NCBI GenBank assembly: GCA_963576735.1
Contig: OY755178.1
Span: forward strand, 11,904,001 to 11,968,000
DNA: 64,000 nucleotides
Direction: 5' to 3'
Origin: Bedellia somnulentella
Taxonomy: Eukaryota; Arthropoda; Insecta; Lepidoptera; Bedelliidae
Shown here: positions 33,447-43,100 of the stretch, one piece after another
How positions within the stretch are numbered: position 1 is the stretch's first letter
Layout of the letters: every line of letters starts with the position of its first letter
Notes under the pieces: generated by a model
What the model was told of the DNA's origin: nothing
The model's input: only the letters and a program-made list of their open reading frames with translations
Database searches by the model: none
Position numbers and translations under genes: made by a program

Positions 33447-33782
33447 AACATTCACGTCGTGTATCCACGAAAGGGTGGCAAAGGTATTAAAACTTCTGAA
33501 CCTCACGTGACGATCGAGTTTCCACGTTTTACTTGAACAGTGGACGTGATAGGGGGCAGGCCTATTGCCGTTTTTACAAATTCTCTGTCACATGACTGAG
33601 TAAATTTTAGGCATGTGAGATATTTCACGATTTTTCCCTCACCGTTAAAAACCATGATAATATAACTACTCTTATGACCTAAGAAAAGACATATTGACGT
33701 GGTCCTGACCTAGGATTTGAACCCACCGTCTATCTGGACGATAGGCGGTTGTTCTACTCACTGAGTTATCACGATTGCTATG
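33447..33782 (-). mobile_element. SINE-T copy, full length
   Basis: 3' end at left (TTCACGTCGTGTATCC), body blocks with CACGTGA and GTGATAGGGGGCAGGCC, and head complement GGATTTGAACCC ... CTCACTGAGTTATCACG at the right. Diverged but complete except the tail. Confidence 0.87.
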
Positions 33783-34587
33783 AACTTAAAGCTTTGCTTT
33801 GGTTTATTGTTTTATATTGCAAGATTTCTTCATTGTTTTACTACTTGTGACGAATTACTATACGCCTAATGAACGGTTAAAAATGGATGAGGAATCTTCT
33901 ATGGAAAAACAGGCATATCATAACATATGTATAAATTTAATGAAAACATTATATCAATCGTGTATCGCGAAACTCATTTCCAACCAATTGAATAAAGAGA
34001 GCAGCAAACATCTTTCCCAATTACACACATGATTGAATTTTTAAAATATATTCGTAGCGATTCGCTCTTTGTCTATGTCGTATGGGAATTTCATTCATAC
34101 ATCTAATATATTTCCGTCTGAATGGAGATATTTCCAATAAGCATCGGAGCTGGCCGTCGCAGCGATTTTCTCTTACACATCACCGAAGACAGCATCTCCC
34201 GTAACTTGCGTGGAATAAAATTTTATATCGCATGTTCCAAAGACTGAGAATGTTGCCAACTTTGTACTTACTGTTATACAATCATAATATTCATAAACTC
34301 CACGCGTTGAAGTAAATTTATTGTATTGATTGAATAAAATTAATAAAATTTTCTTCCATATTATATCTTTTAGAAAAATCCAAATAAAGTATAGTTTGAA
34401 CTTTGATGTAAACAATTTCACAGCAGATTTTGGAATGTGTGGAAAAAGAACATTGGTTGTGGCTCCCGGTGAACTAAATATTTTTTGCATGCATCAAACT
34501 TTTGCATGCCACAATATCCACCCTTTACTGTTTACTTTATAAAATATTGAAACAATTTCATATAAAATCAGTTAGAGCTTTGTATAT
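33783..34587. other. No gene recognised
   Basis: Frames 33799-34032 (+), 34173-34490 (-) and 34330-34542 (+) have no recognisable domain. TAACTTGCGTGG-type sequence is single-copy here. Confidence 0.45.
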
Positions 34588-34700
34588 TTTTCGGGTTCCG
34601 CACCGAAAGGTAAAAAATGGGACTCTATTATGAAAACTTCGCGGGCTGTTTGTCCTTCACCGGGCTTTAACCCATACAAGTATCTAATAAACTGTGATAG
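34588..34700 (+). mobile_element. Relative of the GGGTTCCG repeat, short
   Basis: TTTTTCGGGTTCCGCACCG, AAAGGTAAAAAATGGGACTC and TTTGTCC echo the head of the 2721-3467 family. Family membership is likely, class unknown. Confidence 0.5.
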
Positions 34701-34861
34701 CTGAAATGCGAAAAAGTTTAAAGATTATGTATTTCCATTGCAGCTATAACATCTAATTATAAAATCTGAATAAAATAATTAATAAAGGGGTTCTAATACA
34801 AGATTCAGGTTCATATCATTTCCATTTGAAAAAATTGAGTTTAACTGCAGACTTTTGTATA

Positions 34862-35094
34862 AATACATACTAATATATTTACCGCCATAAATCCCAAAAA
34901 GGAGTAGCCAGAGCTTCAGAGCTAGAAACTCCTCAGCCACATTTGGAAGTTGATAGGGAACAAGATGGTAGAAATAAAGAATAGTTGATGATGGGTTTCA
35001 TACCACTAAAAAAATCCCCATACCTTTAGTCGCCTCTTACGATACCCGTGAGTAGAGAAGGGTAGTGATCTACTAAGCCGGCACTACACGGCAA
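34862..35094 (-). mobile_element. SINE-A (GCCGGCAC variant), full length
   Basis: Degenerate tail, AGAGCTTCAGAGCTAGAAAC, CCACATTTGGAAGTTGATAG and head complement GCCGGCACTACACGGC. It defines the second subfamily clearly. Confidence 0.85.
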
Positions 35095-35177
35095 AAAATA
35101 ATAATAAAATAATTTGTATATTTTTCAAAAATGACTTAAAGTACGGGTTAAATTTGTATAGGAATTCGCTATCTACT

Positions 35178-35302
35178 GCCGATCCAAGGAGCGCGCGCTC
35201 CAAAACTTGCGCATGGATCCACACCGCTTCCACATTTGGAGTGCGTGCTGCCGCGCGCGATCAGAGCGCGATGGATCGTCCGGTGTGGACCCGGCTATTG
35301 AG
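35178..35302. other. GC-rich patch with palindromes
   Basis: GGAGCGCGCGCTCC (perfect palindrome), GCCGCGCGCGATC and TCCGGTGTGGACCC occur in ~120 bp of GC-rich DNA inside AT-rich sequence. Complementary words (GGATCCACACCG and CGGTGTGGACCC) suggest a decayed inverted-repeat transposon, unproven. Confidence 0.4.
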
Positions 35303-35393
35303 CGACAGTGACTGGATACATTATTATATAAGGCTTGTAACTAGTTACATAAACTGCATTCTTCTCTATAGATTATACAAAATGGTGATTGAT

Positions 35394-35448
35394 ATTCTCT
35401 GCCTATTCCAATGGAAACTAATGGCATGAGTGAATGTGTGTATGTATG
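35394..35448 (+). mobile_element. LINE-1 tail fragment
   Basis: TCTCTGCCTATTCCAATGG, AAACTAATGGCATGAGTG and a TGTATG tail: only the last 55 bp. Confidence 0.8.
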
Positions 35449-36002
35449 AAAAAAACAGAAGAAAAGAAAATACTAGTAAACTAGAACACTCCTTACTTTA
35501 GATCAAAATAAAAAAATAACAGAAGAAGACAAAATCACAATCAAAATTATGTTCTTAAATACAAGTACAATTAGAGGTTTGCCCCTAGTACAATCACTTA
35601 ACATCCAAGTAAATTTGAGGATGTCGACACATAATATTGCTCATTTTGGTAAACGCCAATAAAATAACAACTGAAAACTACTGACATGGCCAACCTAATA
35701 CGTATACAGAAATTCCAATAATCTACCTTAGAAAGGTCAGATACCTGGATCACATTTTCCGAGAATCCTCCTCTGGGTGGATATTTGATATAAGCCTCAT
35801 ATGTTCACGTAAGTTCTACACTTTTACGTGACTGGCATCATCATGATACGAAAAAATAGTAAAGGTTATTAAAAGAAAAACTGAGTCGTTTTTCTAAAGC
35901 AAAATTATCAATTGAAATCAACTATTAATCAATCAATTCTCAATTAGAGTCAAAATTTCAATTTTTAAATAGTAAAAGTATAAAGCACCTAAATATTATT
36001 TA
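35449..36002. other. No gene recognised
   Basis: AT-rich single-copy DNA. Confidence 0.5.
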
Positions 36003-36089
36003 TTACCAACCGTAATAGCTCAGTGGGTAGAACACCGCTTATTGTGCAGACGATGTGGGCACGAATACCGGGTTGGGCCTACACCAATT
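36003..36089 (+). mobile_element. SINE-T tRNA-like head fragment
   Basis: AACCGTAATAGCTCAGTGGG with TAGAACACCGC (A-box region) and ACCGGGTTGGGCCTACACC. It is cut at 36089, next to the TIR element. Confidence 0.83.
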
Positions 36090-36099
36090 GAAAAATCGA

Positions 36100-37479
36100 C
36101 TTATTGCCCGTGGTCCCTCTCGTAGTCCCTTTTTGAAAATCTGTGACCCGTGGTCCCTTTTTCAGTATAAACCGACCAAAATCAAAGTCGTGTATATTAA
36201 TATTTTTTCCAAGTGTTTTTATACATATTCTAGATCGGTTTGATAGTTCAAATATTTCTATCATACGAAAAGCGTAAAGCGGTAAAAAGACTTAGAAAAA
36301 TATATTCACAAAATATATGCAAACTACAAATCAAATGAACTAGGAGCCCATGGAGTCAAAGTATGTTAGTAAAGAACCAGTCTCCTTAATATTTCTTCAA
36401 TCCTGGTTTCTTTAACAGATGCAGCAGCGAGAACATAAGTAAATCAAATAATATATTTAGGGTTTTGTACATCCAGTTTTTTTATGTTTTTAAAATAAGT
36501 TAAACAAAAACATAAGGTAAAAAATATTTTTAATTAAATATCATTACGTCTTGTAGCTCATAAATTGTTGTAATACTTATAATTACATAAATTAACGAAA
36601 TAAAATAACTTTAACTTAGATTATATGTCATAAAAAAACTTCTAAAAGGCAAAATAAGTACCGATCCAGCATGTACCGTAATGTATTTTTTTAGGATATT
36701 GAAAGTATTATCCGTCAATAATAATCATTATCATTAACTATTAATGATAATGATGGCAGATGCCTTGGAGGATTAAGCCGTCGGTCTCGGCTACTACCAC
36801 GATAAGTGGTCGTTGAAGTCTGCCAACCGGTAGGCAGCATGGTGCATTATGGCTAGATCACCTTCTTTCGGGTAGCCCTTAGGTCGATGCCTCTCACTGA
36901 GGATATATAAGGGTTTTAAGATAATATTTTTTTTAAATGACTCGCATCTTCATAAATCCTTGTTGTAACTTTTTTATTTTGTCATAACTATTTCATTTCT
37001 TGTATTAGGTAGGATTTAAGCTTGATGTTTGGTAAAATAATAGTGGGGAACACGATAAATTAAACAATATCAAATAAAAAGAACAATTATCTAATTATTG
37101 CATTATTAACGTTTATTAACGTCTTTATGAGTTAGACTCAAAGTAACTAGGATTGAAAAGATCTTTAAGAGATTGGAAATCTTAGGAATATTTTGTAAGT
37201 AGTATATTTGTATTTATAGCCTCCTAGTACTTCTTTGAAGTTTGCATAAATATTTTATGAACATTTTCTAAGTTACCTCTTTATGATTTTGGTATGCCGA
37301 AAATTTTTGAAGTACCAATCCATACACTAATAAAATAACATATTTCGAATGTATATCCGTCTCCTTCTCCTCTTATAAAAAATATTCACATATTACATTT
37401 TGGTCGGTTTATACTGAAAAAGGGACCACGGGCCATAGATTTTCAAAAAGGGACTACGAGAGGGACCAAGGGCAATAAG
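36100..37479. mobile_element. 1.38-kb element with 83-bp terminal inverted repeats
   Basis: Arms 36100-36182 and 37397-37479 are equal in length with 3 mismatches. Each contains CCCGTGGTCCCT twice or nearly twice. The word GAAAAATCGA flanks the element directly at 36090-36099 and 37482-37491 (two bases offset on the right). Long TIRs with a 9-10-bp duplication would fit a Mutator-like element; this is inference. The interior holds a SINE-C piece and no transposase. Confidence 0.75.
36740..36912 (+). mobile_element. SINE-C body fragment
   Basis: GTCGGTCTCGGCTACTACC, TAGTCTGCCAACC-like and GGCTAGATCACC follow the SINE-C body order seen at 655-740, ending GAGGATATATAAGGG. It lies inside the 83-bp-TIR element. 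Confidence 0.7.
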
Positions 37480-37710
37480 CCGAAAAATCGAACTTTGATT
37501 TTTACTTGTTTTCAAAAATCAAAGAAAAACTAAAGGGGAAAAGGTTTGAAAGCAAAGAAGATGCATGCGCTGGTTGCCTATAATTTTGAGATTTCTGAGG
37601 TATCTAAAGAAGAGTGCTCACAGGTATTTTTCAATTGGTTCAGACGTATGGAAAAGTGTTTACGTGCTAAGGGTGAATACTTTGAAAAGATCTATACTTG
37701 TAATAAAGAA

Positions 37711-38077
37711 TAAACATAACATAAACGTTCACGCCGTTTATCCCCGAAGGGGTTGGCAGAGGTACCAATTCTCCTGTACTCACATGGCAAGCGCCATCTA
37801 GTTTCCAGAGAAGGTACCCACGTTTTGCTTAGACAGTGTACTCACGTGATAGGGGGCAGGCCTATCGCCGTTTTGTACGAATACACTGTCACATGACTAA
37901 GTAAAACTCAGCCATGTGGGTTTCCTCACGATGTTTTCCCTCACCGTTAGCAACCATGATAAATTAACCACAGATATGACTTTAGAAAAGACAAATTGGT
38001 GTAGGCCCGTCCCAGGATTGGAACTCACGCCCTTCTGTTTTTAGGGCGGGTGTTCTACCCACTGGACTATCATGTCG
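37711..38077 (-). mobile_element. SINE-T copy, full length
   Basis: Tail CATAACATAAACGTTCACGCC at the left, all body blocks, head complement GTTCTACCCACTGGACTATCATG at the right. One of the two best complete copies. Confidence 0.92.
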
Positions 38078-38149
38078 CTAAAGAATAAATTTTATAATTT
38101 TTGAGTATCCAGTTTCTTTTGGCATGCCCCTCGTTTTCGTATAACAACG

Positions 38150-38300
38150 ACAATAGACCTGCCCCCTATCACGTGAGTACACTGTCCAAGCAAACCCACG
38201 TTTTGCACACTTTGAACACTAGGTGAAAATGTAACGTGATGTTCTGAAGTATAAGTACCTCAGCCAACTTCTTCGGGGATTTACGGCGTGAAAGTTTTGA
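38150..38300 (+). mobile_element. SINE-T 3' part
   Basis: CAATAGACCTGCCCCC, TATCACGTGAGTACACTG and TACGGCGTGAAAGTTTTGAG. It faces 37711-38077 in the opposite orientation at ~70 bp distance, forming an imperfect inverted pair. Confidence 0.82.
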
Positions 38301-38664
38301 GTTGAGTATATTATATTAATACAATTATTTGACTTTCCTACCCAATACCCTCCCATAAATTATTTACTTCACAGAGATATTCCGATTTTTTTATACAATT
38401 GATATTTGAATCTTCATGCTTAATGTATTTTCTGAGTAATTTATTTTACGACCATAGTCATCCAAAACTTTAGACAGGTTCCTATTTCATACTTATTAAC
38501 CATAATTTTGTATTTTCATAGAATATGAGTGGATGAATTTCTCATAATTGTGATTTTCTGTGGAATTAGAGTTTTTTATAATTAATAAATTAGATTTTAT
38601 AGAGTTTAGATTCAACAATTTAATATTTTTTAACTTTTTAAATTTTTCAATATATAATTTAATT
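38301..38664. other. No gene recognised
   Basis: AT-rich single-copy DNA. Confidence 0.5.
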
Positions 38665-38908
38665 TTTATTCATACGGCTATTGATTCCTAAACGGGGTAG
38701 CTGGAGCTTTAGAATGAGAAATTCCTTAGCCACTTTTGGAAGTTGAGTAGGGAAAAGATGGTAATTAATGCAAACAATTGTTGGCGACGGGTCTCCAACC
38801 ACATCGCCTAACAACTTCTTTAAAAGCCCCAATACCCTTAGTCGCCTGTTACAATTACCCGCGGGTAGAATAGGGTTGTGCTATTCTAAACCGACACTTC
38901 ACACCAAA
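38665..38908 (-). mobile_element. SINE-A copy, tail lost
   Basis: ATACGGCTATTGATTCC through AAACCGACACTTCACACC. Moderately diverged. Confidence 0.83.
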
Positions 38909-38989
38909 ATTTATATTTAATCCATTATTGTTATTGGTTTGCAACTCAGTGTCAGACTGTAAACTAGATTCAAAGATTTACCTTAGCAA

Positions 38990-39165
38990 TCCCTACTAAT
39001 ATTATAAATGTCAGTTTGTTTTTGAAGCTTTCACGCAAAAACCACTAAACTGATCACTTTGTACACATATTTTTGGAGGTATGTAGGGTAACCCTTTATT
39101 ACTTCTTGTAATATAGGGTACCGTATATTACTAGAAGTTACATAGGGTACCCTATTTACCATGAT
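38990..39165 (+). mobile_element. Helitron-like head fragment plus local GGGTA(A/C)CC repeat
   Basis: ACTAATATTATAAATGTCAG with TTTCACGCAAAAACCAC is a word order common at the start of insect non-autonomous Helitron-like repeats. Three AGGGTANCCN-type words follow (39088-39155). Class assignment is tentative. Confidence 0.45.
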
Positions 39166-40180
39166 GAGGGCGTAAGATATGTGGGAACAGCAAAGATATA
39201 CTGACCAGTACACCCTGCTGTGTACCAACTTATAATTTGTATAAATGCTTAGTTCGATAAACACTTACATACCGCGATGTAGGAATATGAGTGAGACGCT
39301 GCTATGTCCGAGTGAGTCCGCTATAGTGTGCGCTCTAACATGACTCCCATAGATATATTATAAAATTACTTTCCATGTTTCAAAGTTATTACATCTTACA
39401 TAAACATGATCAAGGTATGAATATATAAATTTTTGGCTAGTACTTTGTATATTAATTAACATAAAGGAAGCGAATGAAAGGTATACCAATGAATAAAAGC
39501 CATTACTCCAATTTCGCACATACATCATTCCTTTACCACCCAAATTGCGCCACGATCTCGCTCCAGCTGTGTTTAAAGCGATCATTGAAGCCTAAAACGA
39601 AATCGCGCACTAAACTGCGGGTGAAATTATGGCTCCCAACCGCAGCGGCCGTCAATTCTGTCGGTAGTTAGCTCTATAGCCGCACAGCCCATTGAGCATT
39701 TCAGACGTTCAGTGTCCGCCAGTTAATGTCTGGTTACTTTTGCAGCCCTCACGATCCCTCCAATCCGAATGGAATGAATTGACACAGACATAATGGGCCA
39801 TCACTCTTACTATTCAACTGTAAACGATTTTTGATTCTCTGTAAAGCGATTAGGGGAAACTTATCTCTTTGATGTTACTATCCTATTTATTAGAGTCTAT
39901 CTAATATAATTCGTTATTATTCTGAGAAGTGTAATGAAATTTGGTAAAGTTGTACTTTTAGTGTTGTTGTATCTGGCCCGTTTGAAGTTTCAAATATATT
40001 AGTCTATTTTTCATTTTTCACAACTGAAACTGAAATTGTATTTTTTTGACATTATGTCAAAAACAAATGTTGCTATTTAAAGCTTTTTATATACTATTTT
40101 CTTCTTTTAAACGAAAGTCGTTAACAAAAAAAAACGTCTGTTAAATTTATCTTACATTTTATATAATTTTTCAATGCAAA
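39166..40180. other. Single-copy DNA downstream of the Myb/SANT gene
   Basis: A GC-richer patch at 39540-39740 lacks a convincing frame. No repeat is recognised. Confidence 0.45.
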
Positions 40181-40181
40181 C

Positions 40182-40187
40182 TTTATT
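40182..40187 (-). promoter_or_regulatory. Candidate polyadenylation signal of the Myb/SANT gene
   Basis: AATAAA on the minus strand starts about 9 bases after the stop codon (40196-40198). Such a short 3' UTR is unusual but not unknown, and a later signal may be used instead. Confidence 0.5.
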
Positions 40188-40195
40188 ACTATCTC

Positions 40196-43100
40196 TTAGA
40201 TATAAGGCATTTTTTCATCTGTCATCCTCTCCATACATGACGCTATACGCCCCAAGTTCATGCCTATCAACGTTAGTCCAGAACAAAGACCTTCAAAAAT
40301 TAGCCGCATCTCATGAGGGAAATCATTTTCTGGAGTCATTTGAATGTCCTCGGTTTGTGCTGATTTTGAATTGAGCTTAGGACGAGAAATCGAAGGTTTT
40401 GCTGCAAAAACAACACACATGAAAATTTTAATAGCCCAGGGATAGAGAACCTGTGACTACTATAATTGTGTGACTGTGACAAATATAATTTTTATGTGAG
40501 ACGCACGCAAGGTCCTACAATTTAATTAATTCTTGAGAACTACACCTTCAAATTCAATTGAAGAGAATAAACCCATTTTGACCAAAATTTTGATGATTCT
40601 GAACTGAGGAACGCGCTTTAAGACTTCGCGTTGATCCAAGCTACTATCGTAGTAGATGAAGTACCTAAAGCCTAGGACATCGCATTGAGATTTTATAACG
40701 AATTAAATAAAAAATACCTCTTTTTGGTTTCTTTGGAGAGGGAGCGCACAGGGCTTCGGACAAAAAATCTGGGCTCTCTGCTCCAAAAAATGAACCATCT
40801 TGTTCAGAAGAATTTTCAATCAAATCAACATCAATAACACTGTAATAACAAAATTTGTTTTTTTATTATTTGGCCTACATTTACGTGGTTGAGTCATATT
40901 AGAGTAAGACTCATAAATTGGTCCTCAGCCAAAATCCCATGGATATAATTTAATAATCTTTGTGTTACCTTTTTGTTTACAAGGTATAGGAACCACGGAG
41001 AGAACAACAGTGAAGTGTCCTTGTACCATATTGGGTCTTATAAAATTAATTTGATAGGAAAGTATTTTTAGGGATTTTTCTCTTGCAACATAACACGCTC
41101 TAATCCTCCGGGGCAGAGATTACTTATCCTCACTCACCATCATATTATTTAACGTGAATACATATACTCACTGCTATAAATCCCAGAAAGGGGTACCCAG
41201 AGCTTCGAAAATAAATTTCCTCAGCCACTTTTGATCAAGGATGCGGTTGTGAGTTTTCCATCAATCTCTTTTAATACTCTTTTCCACTCATCCTACATTC
41301 CCTTAATTTACGTTAGAAAACTATTTTTGGCATTGTCCTAGGCCGAGTGTATAAGGGACTAGCTTCTCTTTCCGGAGGTTGCGGGTTCGATCCCCGCTGT
41401 GCGCAAGATTTATGTGATGAGCTTATGGATTGTTTCTTAGTCTTGGATGTTATTTATAAGTGTATTATATAATATTAAATAATAATAATAGAGTTTGTAT
41501 CCCGTAATACAAGTTTTACTTAGTTTGGAGCTAACTTGATCTGTGTATGATATATCCGTTTATTTATTTAACCTACCTACCATAAATAATAAACTGTGTT
41601 TGGTCACTCAACCAAGTGTGTCTGTCTGAACTCCAATCAAAGATGTTTTAATAGCTATGAATAAAAATAAACATTATCATAACTTATACTTTACTCACTT
41701 TTCACACGGTTCACTTTTTTCAGGAATATTTACTTTTGGGTTTGAAGATCCTTCGATCTCAGTAGGAATCGGAAAAATCTGGAAAATAAATTTAAGACTT
41801 TTTCTATTAATAACTAATAATAATAAACTAGACTAATTAATATAAAACTAGGTATGAATTTCTTGTTGCTTTCAATAAGGCATTAGAGAAAAACGGTAGG
41901 AAGTTTTATAAATTTTACATAATTTAATTTAAGAAGGTATATTGTTATTATATTCTATTATTATTAAGGAAATTATTAAAACCAAAACATATCTCATCAT
42001 ATATTTATATATCATATATTTTATAAAAATAATAATAAAAAAACAGATACAAATCCATTTCTGAGAGATAATAATAAATTGTAAAAAGCGGCGATCGAGA
42101 GAATAAGAGTAAGTCTCTGTTGCTACCAATGAAAGAATATGTAGTGGATGTATAAATACGAGGTGTGTTCAAAAAATAAGGTGACTTTGTATTTTAAAGA
42201 AAAAATATATTCTGTCTTGGCTCTTATGGGCTCCTACATTGGGCTATGGTTTCGATATCAAAATCATATACCCATGATTCGTCACCAGTTATGACCCTTT
42301 TGAGAAATTGTTACCCGTTGTTAATTTATATTTTTTATGTCTTAATTTGTTTTTTAAATTTATTTTAATTTTAACAATTTGTTCTTTATAATTTCTAAAT
42401 ACGTATAGAAATATTTTTTATCATGCTGTGCCCACTATTAAGGTACATTTACTGAAGTGATTTGATTAAATGTTGTAAAATATCTTTGTTATGTAATTGT
42501 ACTGTATGTGTGCCAAATGAAGAAATAAATAAATAAATAAATCTGGGTCCTCGTTGACGTCATTCAGCAGTTTTCGAGCGATTCTCATGCGACGGTTCTT
42601 TTGATCAAAATTTTGCAATTTCGGAACAAACTTCGCTGACTCACGCCTCATACCCAACATGTTAGAAAAAAATTCATGGCACGAGCCAAGGAATATACCA
42701 ACATCCTCAGCAACTTCTCTGATAGTGATTCGATGATTTTCCAAAACAATTTTTTTCACTGCTTGAACGTTTTCATCAGTTGTTGCCGTACTTGGCCGTC
42801 ATTGACATCTACCCGGCCATCTTGGAAGTGTTTGTACCACTGGTAAATTTTTTTTTACTCAGATTGGTTTCCCCGTATGCCACTGTCAGCATTTCAAGTG
42901 TTTCGGAGTAATTTATTTGATTTTTTACATAAAATAAGATGCAAATCCTTTGATCCATATTTTTTGATAGCAAGAAATCGCCGAGCACGCAAAACACTTA
43001 TAACCTTTACGCCTCTCACAACCAAACCAAAAATGCTATATAGTTGAAACTTGGTTTAGATGTTTGGGAAGAGTTTACCAACCAAACAAAATAAAAAAAA

